Assembly (NCBI GenBank): GCA_945897335.1
Contig: CAMDFP010000015.1
Location: 1-32,065 of the forward strand
Source of the DNA: Asaia bogorensis
Lineage (GTDB): Bacteria > Pseudomonadota > Alphaproteobacteria > SHVZ01
Length of the DNA stretch: 32,065 nucleotides
Direction: 5' to 3'
Shown here piece after piece: positions 18,206 to 27,265 of the stretch. Numbering within the stretch: the first letter of the stretch is position 1; every line of letters begins with the position of its first letter. Under the pieces are notes generated by a model. That model saw only the letters and a program-made list of their open reading frames with translations, had not been told where the DNA came from and ran no database searches. A program made the position numbers and the translations under genes.

Positions 18206-18273
18206 CTTGTCCTCCGATGAGCGTTGGGAAGGGATCGGAGTATGTCGGAGGTGACCCCATGAGGCCAGCATGC

Positions 18274-18301
18274 TTGACCGGGCGGCGAAATGGCCGATAG
18301 C
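18274..18301 (+). promoter_or_regulatory. Candidate promoter for a leaderless CaiB/BaiF mRNA
   Basis: -35 TTGACC (18274-18279) and -10 GATAGC (18296-18301) are 16 bases apart. The predicted start falls on or within a few bases of the GTG start codon at 18310, and no ribosome-binding site is present. The mRNA may therefore be leaderless. Confidence 0.35.
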
Positions 18302-18309
18302 GTCGCCGC

Positions 18310-19449
18310 GTGCAACCGCTTTCCGGCCTGAAAGTCCTCGATTTCTCGACGCTGCTGCCGGGGCCGCTGGCGACGCTGATTCTGGCCGAGGCCGGCGCCG
18401 ACGTCCTCAAGATCGAGCGGCCGGGCACGGGCGACGACATGCGGAGCTTTCCTCCCTTCGTCGCCGGCGAGAGCGCGCTCTTCGCGCTCCTGAACCGCGG
18501 CAAGCGGAGCCTCGCAATCGATCTGAAGGCGGCCGACGCCTGGTCCACGCTCGAGCCGCTGGTGCAGGGCGCCGACGTTCTGGTCGAGCAGTTCCGGCCC
18601 GGCGTGATGGATCGCCTCGGCCTCGGCTATGACCGGCTGAGGACGATCAATCCGCGTCTCGTCTATTGCTCGATCACCGGCTACGGCCAGGACGGGCCGA
18701 AGGCGAATGTCGTCGGCCATGACCTGACTTACCTCGCCGAAGCCGGCGTGCTCGCGCAGGCGAAGCTGGGAGCGGTTCCGCCGGTCCTTGCCGCCGACAT
18801 CGCCGGTGGCGCCTATCCGGCGGTGATGAACATCCTGCTGGCGCTGCGCCAGCGCGACGCTACCGGACGCGGCGTGCATCTCGACATCGCCATGGCCGAG
18901 CAGTCGCTGACCTTCGCGGTCGGCGGCCTCGCCGAACTGTGGGCCGGCGGACGGTCGCCGGCTCCCGGCGGCTGGCTCCTGACCGGCGGATCACCCCGCT
19001 ACCAGCTCTACGCCACCTCCGACGGCCGGTGGGTTGCCGCCGCACCGCTCGAGCAGAAGTTCTGGCAGCGGTTTTGCGAGCTGATCCAGCTGCCGGCCGA
19101 GCTTCGCGACGACCGGCGCGACCCCGAGGCAACGCGCGTCGGCGTCGGCCGGCGGATCGCGTCCGAGCCCAGCGATCACTGGCGCCGTCTCTTCGCCGGC
19201 GAGGATGTCTCCACCGCCGTCGTAACGACGCTGGAGGAGGCGGTCGCCGATCCTCAAGTTGCCGCCCGTGGCGTACTCGCCCATCGGCTGGCCGTGGGCG
19301 GGCGCGAGATGCCGGCCCTGCCGGTGCCGGTCGCGGCCGGATACCGCCGGCCGCCGAAAACCGATGCGGCGCCGGGCCTCGACCCCGCGCACGGATCGCC
19401 GGAGGTCCAGACGCCCCCTTCCTTAGGAAGCGACCGGCACCTATATTGA
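18310..19449 (+). CDS. CaiB/BaiF family enzyme, alpha-methylacyl-CoA racemase type
   Basis: A 379-residue family III CoA-transferase fold protein. The N-terminus GLKVLDFSTLLPGPLATLILAE and the DVLKIERP segment bind CoA. Within the family, GHDLTYLAEAGVL (H137) followed by AADIAGGAYPAVMNILLAL (D163) matches the His/Asp pair of alpha-methylacyl-CoA racemases rather than formyl- or carnitine-CoA transferases. Such racemases epimerise 2-methyl-branched acyl-CoAs for beta-oxidation. The GTG at 18310 is the only start that keeps the conserved N-terminus. No ribosome-binding site is visible. It is divergent from ridA-dgdA with 104 bases between, and its 3' end overlaps the probable ssrA promoter. Confidence 0.88.
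   Translation: MQPLSGLKVLDFSTLLPGPLATLILAEAGADVLKIERPGTGDDMRSFPPFVAGESALFALLNRGKRSLAIDLKAADAWSTLEPLVQGADVLVEQFRPGVMDRLGLGYDRLRTINPRLVYCSITGYGQDGPKANVVGHDLTYLAEAGVLAQAKLGAVPPVLAADIAGGAYPAVMNILLALRQRDATGRGVHLDIAMAEQSLTFAVGGLAELWAGGRSPAPGGWLLTGGSPRYQLYATSDGRWVAAAPLEQKFWQRFCELIQLPAELRDDRRDPEATRVGVGRRIASEPSDHWRRLFAGEDVSTAVVTTLEEAVADPQVAARGVLAHRLAVGGREMPALPVPVAAGYRRPPKTDAAPGLDPAHGSPEVQTPPSLGSDRHLY
19419..19447 (+). promoter_or_regulatory. Probable ssrA promoter inside the end of the CaiB/BaiF gene
   Basis: -35 TTCCTT (19419-19424), a 17-base spacer and -10 TATATT (19442-19447), with transcription expected to begin near 19454. The -10 overlaps the last codons and the stop (19447-19449) of the upstream gene. 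The -10 is good and the -35 weak. Confidence 0.45.
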
Positions 19450-19648
19450 GGGCGTCGGGAAACCGACTATGGCGATAAACGGTGCGTGGAATAAGCGTTA
19501 CGGACCCGGGGGCAGTGCCCGGCGCCTCCACCAATCTCCCCGGCTGCCGTGCGGCTGGGACTCGAGGGGGCGATCCAGGATCGACGTGCGTGGTAAAGCC
19601 GCATTTTTTGCCCGGCATGGTTCCGCCGTTATCGGGCCACTTATAGGT

Positions 19649-19681
19649 GCCAACGATAACCGTATGGCCCTCGCTGCCTAA
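19649..19681 (+). other. tmRNA proteolysis-tag reading frame
   Basis: GCC at 19649 is the expected resume codon. The frame reads A-N-D-N-R-M-A-L-A-A and then TAA at 19679-19681. ANDN is the SspB-side part and ALAA the ClpX-recognised end. Counting the alanine carried by tmRNA itself, the added tag would be AANDNRMALAA, on the short side for this group. Confidence 0.92.
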
Positions 19682-19687
19682 CACTAG

Positions 19688-19745
19688 GTAAGCGCGGTCC
19701 GGGGGGCACCGGGCAACAGAAGCCCCCCACTTCGCTTACGCTTTT
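19688..19745 (+). terminator. 3' closing stem and T-tract of ssrA
   Basis: GTAAGCG (19688-19694) pairs with CGCTTAC (19733-19739) around the inner G/C helix, followed by GCTTTT. The stem closes the coding piece of tmRNA and may also act as its intrinsic terminator. The sspB start codon comes only 16 bases later. Confidence 0.6.
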
Positions 19746-19761
19746 CCCGTGTCCGGGGACC

Positions 19762-20253
19762 ATGGCCAAAGACCTGCTGCGTTACGACAAGATGATCGAG
19801 TCCGCCATGCGCGGCGTCGTTCGTCAGGCGATCTCGGAGGCCTCGCGCCACGGGCTCCCGGGCGCGCATCACTTCTACATCTCCTTCCGTACCGACCATC
19901 CGGGAACGGTGGTGCCCGACTATCTGAAGTCGCGGTACCCGCAGGAGATGACGATCGTGCTCCAGTATCAGTTCTGGGGCCTGGACGTCGAGGAGGAGTC
20001 CTTCTCGGTCACCCTCAGCTTCAACAACGCACATGAGCGCCTGACCGTCCCCTTCCAGGCGGTCACGGTCTTCGCCGATCCCTCGGTCAAGTTCACCCTG
20101 CCGTTCCAGGCGATGTCGCCGGCCGGACAGCCGCAGCCCACCGCGTCGGAGCCTGCCGCTGCGGCCGCCCCCGCCCCGCCGGCGCCGGCTGGCGAGGACG
20201 TGCCGGCCGAAGGGGCCAAGGTCGTCACGCTCGACGCCTTTCGCAAGAAGTAG
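19762..20253 (+). CDS. sspB: ClpXP adaptor SspB (alphaproteobacterial type)
   Basis: A 163-residue adaptor that binds the N-terminal part of the tmRNA tag and hands tagged proteins to ClpXP. Parts in order: an N-terminal helix DLLRYDKMIESAMRGVVRQA, then the folded tag-binding domain to about residue 115 (HHFYISFRTDHPGT, VLQYQFWGLDVEEESFSVTL, ERLTVPFQAVTVFADPSV). A flexible Ala/Pro-rich linker (about 118-145) follows, and last a short ClpX-docking tail AKVVTLDAFRKK. The ATG follows a GGGGA ribosome-binding site just behind the ssrA terminator. It therefore sits directly next to the RNA encoding the tag it recognises, and 29 bases before fumarase, a common alphaproteobacterial neighbour. Confidence 0.94.
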   Translation: MAKDLLRYDKMIESAMRGVVRQAISEASRHGLPGAHHFYISFRTDHPGTVVPDYLKSRYPQEMTIVLQYQFWGLDVEEESFSVTLSFNNAHERLTVPFQAVTVFADPSVKFTLPFQAMSPAGQPQPTASEPAAAAAPAPPAPAGEDVPAEGAKVVTLDAFRKK

Positions 20254-20282
20254 CCGCTTCCGTCTTTCTCTAGGAGTCCCCC

Positions 20283-21920
<1,638 letters not shown>

Positions 21921-21924
21921 GCCG

Positions 21925-22284
21925 ATGGCGGCGGGCTTCGTCGCCTTCGTCGAGGAGCTTCTGCAACCCTTCGGCCGGGTGACCAGCCGGCGCATGTTCG
22001 GCGGCCAGGGCGTCTACCTCGACGGCCTGTTCGTCGCCATCGTCTGGAAGGACACGCTCTATCTGAAAGCGGCCGATGACGGAAAGGCCACCTGCGAGGC
22101 GGCCGGCCTCAGACGGTTCCGGCCATCCTCCAAAACGCCCAGCTACAGCCTGGGCTTCTATGCCCCGCCGGAAGAGGCCCTGGAGGATCGGGACGTTCTT
22201 CGGCCCTGGATCGAGATCGCATTGGCGGCTGCGCGAGAGACCGGCCGCACGCCGAAGTCCCGGCGGCGAAAGATGAAATCTTAG
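21925..22284 (+). CDS. TfoX/Sxy N-terminal domain protein
   Basis: A 119-residue protein consisting of a TfoX N-terminal domain only. The segment LLQPFGRVTSRRMFGGQGVYLDGLFVAIVWKDTLYLKAAD contains the family's R-R-M-F-G-G-x-G and L-Y-L-K strands, and PSYSLGFYAPPEEALEDRDVLRPW matches the second half. It ends in a basic tail (SRRRKMKS). Full TfoX/Sxy proteins regulate competence in gammaproteobacteria; single-domain versions in alphaproteobacteria have no known role. It starts 4 bases after the fumarase stop and is likely co-transcribed. Confidence 0.88.
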   Translation: MAAGFVAFVEELLQPFGRVTSRRMFGGQGVYLDGLFVAIVWKDTLYLKAADDGKATCEAAGLRRFRPSSKTPSYSLGFYAPPEEALEDRDVLRPWIEIALAAARETGRTPKSRRRKMKS

Positions 22285-22313
22285 GCACCGTTTCGCCACG
22301 CCGTCCTGGCACC

Positions 22314-22343
22314 TTGTCACGGCGGTCGGCAGCCCCCTATCCT
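22314..22343 (+). promoter_or_regulatory. Candidate sigma-70 promoter for the tctCBA genes
   Basis: -35 TTGTCA (22314-22319, preceded by C as in the alphaproteobacterial CTTG form) and -10 TATCCT (22338-22343), with an 18-base spacer. It lies in the 156-base gap before tctC and predicts a leader of about 90 bases. It is one of the better promoter matches in the window. Confidence 0.5.
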
Positions 22344-22440
22344 CGGGGTTAGCGTCCAGAAGAGGCGCCGCTCGAAACCAGGGATCGACGCCTCTCCCAT
22401 CACGGGAACCGGATCGACCCCGTAGTGGAGGATACCCCCG

Positions 22441-23418
22441 ATGATGCGCCGCCATATCCTTTCGCTTGCCTGCGGTCTCGCTCTGCTGAGCGGCCTTGGC
22501 ACCTCGCCAGCCGAAGCCGCCTGGCCCGAGCGCCCGGTCAACATCATCGTCCCGGCGGCTGCCGGCGGCGGTACCGATGCCACCGGCCGCCTGCTCGCCA
22601 AGCAGCTCCAGGACATCTTCAAGCAGCCCTTCAACGTCGTGAACCAGGGTCAGGCCGGCGGCGTCGTCGGCCATACCAACATCGGCACCGCACGGCCAGA
22701 CGGCTACACGATCGGCGTGATCTACCCCTACGCGCAGTACAAGCTGCTGGGACAGGCCGACATCAACCGCGACATGTTCACCGCGATCTCGCAGTTCAAC
22801 TTCGACCCGGCCGGCTTCCATGCGCCGATCAACACGCCCTACAAGACGCTGAAAGAAGCGCTGGCGGCGATGAAGGCCAACCCGTCCAAGTTCAAGATCG
22901 GCTGCGGCGGCTCCTGCGGCGGCAGCTGGGACATCCCGGTCGGTGGGCTCCTGATCGACCAGGGCATCGACACTAAGCAGATCACCTTCATCCCCAGCAA
23001 CGGCGCGGCGGTCAGCCTGCAGGAGCTGGCGGCCGGCGGCCTCGACTTCGTGAGCTGCTCTGCGCCCGAAGCCAAGGCGCTGATCGAGGCTGGCAAGGTC
23101 CAGCCTCTGGTCGTCATGAGCGACGAGCGCATCTCCGCCTTCCCCAACATCCCGACGGTGAAAGAGCAGATCGGCAAGACCTTCGAGGGCGGCGCCTGGC
23201 GCGGCCTCGCCGGACCCAAGGGCCTGCCGGCGGACATCGTCCAGGCGCTCGAGAAGGCGGTGAAGCAGATCTATGACAGCGCCGAATTCAGGGACGCGAT
23301 GACCGGCCGTGGTTTCGGCATGCGTTACCGATCGGCCGCGGAGTTCCAGGCGTTCCTGAAGGAGCATGAGGAGTTCACGGCGCGGATCATGACCGCGCTG
23401 GATATGGTGAAGAAGTAA
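22441..23418 (+). CDS. Tripartite tricarboxylate transporter substrate-binding protein (TctC/Bug)
   Basis: A 325-residue periplasmic receptor of the Bug/TctC family. A signal peptide (MMRRHILSLACGLALLSGLG, cleavage probably after AEA near residue 26) is followed by the hallmark WPERPVNIIVPAAAGGGTDATGR. The loop GHTNIGTARPDGYTIGVI and the segment KFKIGCGGSCGG contact the ligand carboxylate in family structures. GGAGGATACC before ATGATG is the ribosome-binding site. It works with the TctB and TctA membrane proteins encoded next. Ligands in this family range from citrate to aromatic acids and amino acids, so the name is generic. Confidence 0.93.
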   Translation: MMRRHILSLACGLALLSGLGTSPAEAAWPERPVNIIVPAAAGGGTDATGRLLAKQLQDIFKQPFNVVNQGQAGGVVGHTNIGTARPDGYTIGVIYPYAQYKLLGQADINRDMFTAISQFNFDPAGFHAPINTPYKTLKEALAAMKANPSKFKIGCGGSCGGSWDIPVGGLLIDQGIDTKQITFIPSNGAAVSLQELAAGGLDFVSCSAPEAKALIEAGKVQPLVVMSDERISAFPNIPTVKEQIGKTFEGGAWRGLAGPKGLPADIVQALEKAVKQIYDSAEFRDAMTGRGFGMRYRSAAEFQAFLKEHEEFTARIMTALDMVKK

Positions 23419-23467
23419 ATCAGGGACGACGGCCCGTCCGGCGGTGCCGGACGGGCTGGCCCGGATC

Positions 23468-23956
23468 ATGAAGTTCAACGACGCCATTGTCGGCATCGTC
23501 GTCGCCTTCCTAGGCGCCGCGATCGTCTCGCAGGCTTGGTATTTTCCCACGGCCCCACACATTCCTTATGGCCCCGGCTTCCTGCCGACCATCCTCGGCA
23601 TCGGCCTGGCGGCTTGCGGCGCCAGCCTGATCGTCACCGGGATCGCCTCGCGACAGACCCAGCCGGTGCTCCAGCTAGGCGAGTGGTCGCGCTCGGCCCG
23701 GCACATCTTCGGCTTCGTGCTGATCCTCGCCTGCCTCGGCTTCTACGCACTCTTCGCCGACGACATCGGCCACTTCGCCTGCTCGGTCATCATCCTCTGG
23801 GCACTGATCGCGCACCTTACTCGGCGCCCCTGGCGAGCTCTCGCGATCTCTTTCATCGCCAGCATCGCCATCCAGTACTTCTTCGTCGAAGGGCTGCTGG
23901 TCCCGCTTCCCTGGGGCATTCTCGAGCCCTACTCAGGATGGTTCACATGGAGGTGA
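23468..23956 (+). CDS. Tripartite tricarboxylate transporter small membrane subunit (TctB)
   Basis: A 162-residue protein with four predicted membrane helices and a large loop, the normal TctB layout. It has an N-terminal helix after MKFNDAIVGIVVAFLGAA, the conserved PYGPGFLPTILGIGLAACG, and a C-terminal helix ending in VPLPWGILEP, the usual TctB ending. The ATG at 23468 is chosen because the first helix follows it directly; a GTG eight codons upstream is in frame. It overlaps the start of tctA by 10 bases, and the two form the membrane complex. Confidence 0.9.
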   Translation: MKFNDAIVGIVVAFLGAAIVSQAWYFPTAPHIPYGPGFLPTILGIGLAACGASLIVTGIASRQTQPVLQLGEWSRSARHIFGFVLILACLGFYALFADDIGHFACSVIILWALIAHLTRRPWRALAISFIASIAIQYFFVEGLLVPLPWGILEPYSGWFTWR

Positions 23957-25458
23957 TGCTGACGGCGCTCGGGCTACTGCTCGAGCCCTACACCTTGATG
24001 GTGATCCTGCTCGCTTCGGTCTTCGGTCTCTTCGTCGGCGCCATGCCCGGCCTGACCGCGACAATGGCGACGGCGCTCCTGGTTCCCGTCACATTCTTCA
24101 TGGCCCCGGTGCCGGCGATCGCCGCGATCGTCTCGGCCTCCGCCATGGCGATCTTCGCCGGCGACATTCCCGGTGCGCTGCTGCGCATTCCCGGCACGCC
24201 GGCCTCGGCCGCCTACACCGACGAGGCCTATGCAATGACGCTGAAGGGCGAGGGGGAGATGGCCCTCGGCGCCGGCGTCACCTGCTCGGTCTTTGGCGGG
24301 TTGTTCGGCGCGGCCGCGCTGATGTACTTCGCCCCGCCGCTAGCCGAGCTGGCGCTCCAGTTCTCCAGCTACGAGTATTTCTGGCTTTCGCTGCTCGGCC
24401 TCGCCTGCGCCATCCTGGTGTCGCCCGGCTCGCCGGTGAAGGGGTGCATCGCGCTGCTGTTCGGCGTGCTGATCTCGACCATCGGCATCGACCCGATGAC
24501 GGGATACAGCCGCTTCACCTTCGGCTACATCCAGCTCCTCGGCGGGCTCAGCCTGATCCCGGTTCTGGTCGGCATGTATGCCGTCGCCGAGATCCTGCGC
24601 TATGCCATCACCATCGACGCGCCGGTCACGATTACGCAGAAGAAGATCGGCAACATATTCGCCGGCCAGCTGCCGATGATGTGGAAGTACAAGGTCGGCA
24701 TCATGCGTGGCAATATCGTCGGCACGCTGATCGGCGCGCTCCCCGGCGCCGGCGCCGACATCGCCGCCTGGGTTTCCTACGCGATGTCGAAGAAATTCTC
24801 GAAGACGCCGGAGAAGTTCGGGACCGGCCATGTCGAGGGCATCGCCGAGGCCGGGGCGTCCAACAATTCAGCGCTCGGCGGTGCCTATATCCCGGCGACG
24901 GTCTTCGGTATTCCCGGCGACTCGATCACCGCCATTGTCATCGGCGTGCTCTACATGAAGGGAATGAATCCGGGCCCGACCATCTTCATCAAGAATCCAG
25001 AACTCATCTACGCGGTCTTCCTCTCATTCATCCTCGCCAACCTGATGATGCTGCCGCTGGGCTGGGTCGCCATCAAGGTCTCCAAGCAGGTGCTGTCGGT
25101 ACCACGCTCGGTGCTGATGCCGATTATCCTGATGTTCTGCCTGGTGGGATCCTTCGCCATCGACAACACGGTCTTCGCCGTCACCATCATGCTGATGTTC
25201 GGCATCGTCGGCTTCCTGATGGAGGAGAACGGCATTCCGATAGCTCCCGCTGTGCTCGGCCTCGTCCTCGGTCCGCTGATCGAAGGCAACTTCATCACCT
25301 CAATGATGAAGGCGGACGGGCGCTTACTGCCGTTCTTCGAACGGCCGATCGCCGGCGTGCTGGGCGTGGTCACCATCCTGATCTGGATCGCGCCGCTGGT
25401 CCTGTGGATCTGGAGGTTGAGCCAGGCTCGTATGGCCGCTGCGGGAGCGCGCTCCTAG
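23947..25458 (+). CDS. Tripartite tricarboxylate transporter large membrane subunit (TctA)
   Basis: A 503-residue, highly hydrophobic protein with about 10-12 helices, the channel-forming subunit that uses the ion gradient. Family motifs are LFVGAMPGLTATMATALLVP near the N-terminus and GALPGAGADIAAWVSYAMSKK in the middle. ASNNSALGGAYIPATVFGIPGDSITA follows, and the conserved FLMEENGIPIAPAVLGLVLG lies near the C-terminus. The ATG at 23947 has AGGA eight bases upstream; the later ATG at 23956 sits too close to GGAGG. Its stop shares the palindrome CTAG with the stop of the opposing methyltransferase. Confidence 0.95.
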   Translation: MEVMLTALGLLLEPYTLMVILLASVFGLFVGAMPGLTATMATALLVPVTFFMAPVPAIAAIVSASAMAIFAGDIPGALLRIPGTPASAAYTDEAYAMTLKGEGEMALGAGVTCSVFGGLFGAAALMYFAPPLAELALQFSSYEYFWLSLLGLACAILVSPGSPVKGCIALLFGVLISTIGIDPMTGYSRFTFGYIQLLGGLSLIPVLVGMYAVAEILRYAITIDAPVTITQKKIGNIFAGQLPMMWKYKVGIMRGNIVGTLIGALPGAGADIAAWVSYAMSKKFSKTPEKFGTGHVEGIAEAGASNNSALGGAYIPATVFGIPGDSITAIVIGVLYMKGMNPGPTIFIKNPELIYAVFLSFILANLMMLPLGWVAIKVSKQVLSVPRSVLMPIILMFCLVGSFAIDNTVFAVTIMLMFGIVGFLMEENGIPIAPAVLGLVLGPLIEGNFITSMMKADGRLLPFFERPIAGVLGVVTILIWIAPLVLWIWRLSQARMAAAGARS

Positions 25459-26114
25459 GCGACCGAGGCGTCGTAGGGGCCGCCCGCAAAGATCGGCCGC
25501 TTGGCGCCGATCAGCGCCACCTTGAAGGTGCGGGCGTCGGTCTCTTCCAGATCGATCTCGACGAAGCCGGCGTTCGGCAGCGCGCGGAGTACGAGTTCGA
25601 CCCGGCGCCGGGCCCGCCACTCCATCGTCATCCGTATGGCGACGAGCACGCGCCCGCCAGGCTTGAGCACCCGCAACACCTCCTTGAGGTCGAGGCGGAG
25701 ATGCGGCCAGAACTGGACAGAATTGACTGCCAGCACGGCATCGAAGCTGCCGTCGCGGAAGGGCATCTCGGAAACCGAACACTCGCGGACGTCGACGATC
25801 CCCTCGCGGATCGCTAGCTTGTTCAGCTTCCGCGCCGCCTCGACCATCTCCGGCGCATGATCGATGGCGACGATGCGCCGCGACTGGCCGGCCCGCACCA
25901 GACGCGCGATGGCGTCGCCGGTGCCGCAGCCGATCTCCAGCACGGTCTCGCCATGCTGCATTTCCAGCGCCTCGACCGCGCAGCGGTTCATCGGCCCGTT
26001 GATGCGCAGCATCATCCAGCCGAGGGCGCGGCCGATGGATCCCCGCGGCCGCGCCGCCTGGCCGGTTTTCGAGCCGCCGAGGGTCTCGTCTACCTTCTCG
26101 TCCTTGAGCAGCAT
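25455..26114 (-). CDS. Class I SAM-dependent methyltransferase
   Basis: A 219-residue methyltransferase with a Rossmann-like SAM domain. VLEIGCGTGDAIARLV (about residues 57-72) is motif I, IVAIDHAPEMVEAARK motif II, FDAVLAVNSVQFW motif IV, and VLRVLKPGGRVLVAI the post-motif strand. A substrate-binding C-terminal part follows. It resembles small-molecule (UbiE/Coq5-like) methyltransferases, but no substrate can be named. It is transcribed against tctA and the two genes overlap by 4 bases. It is separated from the CDF gene upstream by about 75 bases, so it may or may not share that transcript. Confidence 0.9.
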   Translation of the reverse strand: MLLKDEKVDETLGGSKTGQAARPRGSIGRALGWMMLRINGPMNRCAVEALEMQHGETVLEIGCGTGDAIARLVRAGQSRRIVAIDHAPEMVEAARKLNKLAIREGIVDVRECSVSEMPFRDGSFDAVLAVNSVQFWPHLRLDLKEVLRVLKPGGRVLVAIRMTMEWRARRRVELVLRALPNAGFVEIDLEETDARTFKVALIGAKRPIFAGGPYDASVA

Positions 26115-26188
26115 GCCGGCTTGTGATCGCGCGGGAGTCCGCGAGCGTCAAGCGCCTCCTGACGCCACGTTGGCGATCCCCGCCCTCC

Positions 26189-26824
26189 TCAGTCGGCTTG
26201 CACCGTAGCCGGCCGGAGTTCGCTCAAGGCCTGGCGGGCGACCTGCACCGCGGAATGCAGCGCCAGCACGCCCATGCCGGCGGCCACCAGCGCATCAGGC
26301 CAGCCCTGGCCGGTGCCGAAGACGCCGGCGGCGGCGGCGAGCACCGCGAGGTTGCCGATGGCGTCGTTCCGCGTGCAGAGCCAGACCGAGCGGCGGTTGG
26401 AGTCGCCCTCGCGGAAGCGGAACAGCATCGCCGCGACGCCGAGGTTGGCGGCAAGCGCCAGCGCGCCGACGACGCCCATGGTCGGCGCCTCGGGCACGGT
26501 GCCGGCGAGCGCATGGACCGCGGTCGAGCCCAGCACCCAGATGCCGAACCCCGCCATGCTGGCCGCCTTCAGCAGCGACGCCCGGGCGCGGAGCGCCATC
26601 GCGGCGCCGAGCACCCAGAGACTGACGGCGTAGTTGACGCCGTCGCCAAGGAAGTCGATGGAATCGGCCAGAAGCGAATCCGAGCGGGCGGCCTGGCTCG
26701 AGAAGATCTCGACCCCGAACATCGCGAAGTTGACGACGAGCGCGACCATCAGCACCCGGCGGTAGACGGGATCGTCGCCGGCATCGCCATGGTCATGGCC
26801 GTGGTCGCAGCAATGGGCGGACAT
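26189..26824 (-). CDS. CDF-family cation efflux protein, short form
   Basis: A 211-residue cation diffusion facilitator with about six helices, expected to export Zn, Co or Cd in exchange for protons. The N-terminus is rich in His and Cys (H4, C5, C6, H8, H10, H12), a likely metal-binding tail. The transport-site helices show DSLLADSIDFLGDGVNYAVSL (helix 2) and CTRNDAIGNLAVL (helix 5). The usual C-terminal cytoplasmic dimerisation domain is missing, since the protein ends right after helix 6. The ATG at 26824 lies 1 base after the stop of the ArsR gene, so the regulator and pump form one operon. Confidence 0.9.
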   Translation of the reverse strand: MSAHCCDHGHDHGDAGDDPVYRRVLMVALVVNFAMFGVEIFSSQAARSDSLLADSIDFLGDGVNYAVSLWVLGAAMALRARASLLKAASMAGFGIWVLGSTAVHALAGTVPEAPTMGVVGALALAANLGVAAMLFRFREGDSNRRSVWLCTRNDAIGNLAVLAAAAGVFGTGQGWPDALVAAGMGVLALHSAVQVARQALSELRPATVQAD

Positions 26825-26825
26825 C

Positions 26826-27131
26826 TCACTCCTCCGGATGCGGTTCGCGGACATGCTCGGCCATGTCCTGGATGACATCACGCACATGGTCGTCGGCCAG
26901 CGCGTAGAAGACCTGCTTGCCGCGCCGCTCCGCCCGCACCAGCCGGGCGGCGCGCAGCAGGCGCAAATGATGGCTGACCAGCGACGGGCTCAAACCCAGC
27001 GACTCCGCGACCAGGCCCACCGGCCGTGCGCCGTCGTCGATCGCCAGTGCGATGGCGAGCCGGGTCGGGTCGCCGAGCAGCCGGAAGACCTCGGCCAGCA
27101 CCTGGGTCTGGTCGGCCGTCAGCGGGGTCAT
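26826..27131 (-). CDS. ArsR/SmtB family metal-sensing repressor
   Basis: A 101-residue winged-helix repressor. LLGDPTRLAIALAI and the recognition helix LGLSPSLVSHHLRLLRAARLV are typical. The last helix contains D-x-H with a second His 11 and a Glu 14 residues after the first His (DDHVRDVIQDMAEHVRE). This spacing is identical to the alpha-5 site of SmtB (Asp104, His106, His117, Glu120). No alpha-3 Cys motif is present, so zinc/cobalt-type sensing is more likely than arsenic or cadmium. It leads the operon with the CDF exporter and probably represses it until metal binds. Confidence 0.93.
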   Translation of the reverse strand: MTPLTADQTQVLAEVFRLLGDPTRLAIALAIDDGARPVGLVAESLGLSPSLVSHHLRLLRAARLVRAERRGKQVFYALADDHVRDVIQDMAEHVREPHPEE

Positions 27132-27136
27132 GTTAC

Positions 27137-27185
27137 GTTAGACATTACTGTACATGTGAACATATGTTTGAATATCATGGTTCAA
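27137..27185 (-). promoter_or_regulatory. Probable promoter/operator region of the arsR-CDF operon
   Basis: This is an A/T-rich patch upstream of the repressor start. It contains the perfect palindrome AACATATGTT (27159-27168), extended as TGAACA...TGTTTGA, and a second palindrome ACATGT (27152-27157). SmtB-type repressors bind imperfect repeats of the TGAACA/TGTTCA type, so this is the natural operator. A leftward -35-like TTCAAA (27172-27167) overlaps the repeat. Confidence 0.45.
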
Positions 27186-27265
27186 TCGGCGTCTCAACTC
27201 CCATGACTTGACCGGCGGGGGACCGCCTCTCCAAATCAAAGGCAACGATACCGGGAGGCACGTCC

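Larger units (their letters stand above)
19450..19745 (+). ncRNA. ssrA: Two-piece, circularly permuted tmRNA
   Basis: The RNA rescues stalled ribosomes by acting as alanine tRNA and then as template for a degradation tag. Gene order is permuted as in alphaproteobacteria. The acceptor piece comes first and ends with encoded ACCA (19530-19533). A 32-base internal segment (19534-19565) follows and is expected to be removed. The coding piece starts GGGGGCGATCC at 19566. The two ends pair: GGGGGCG (19566-19572) with CGCCTCC (19523-19529), placing the alanine-identity G3-U70 wobble at 19568/19527. The tag frame (19649-19681) encodes ANDNRMALAA. Further stems are GTCGG/CCGAC in the acceptor piece and GGGGGGC/GCCCCCC (19701-19707/19722-19728). 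The exact 5' end is not certain. Confidence 0.94.

Noticed and set aside
19469-19681. A 70-codon open frame ending in ANDNRMALAA
   Set aside because: It lies fully inside the tmRNA gene. Only the last ten codons are translated, as the tag; the rest is acceptor and coding-piece RNA.
19450-19761. Integrated element using ssrA as attachment site
   Set aside because: No integrase gene and no repeat of the ssrA 3' end in the window. Housekeeping genes follow directly.
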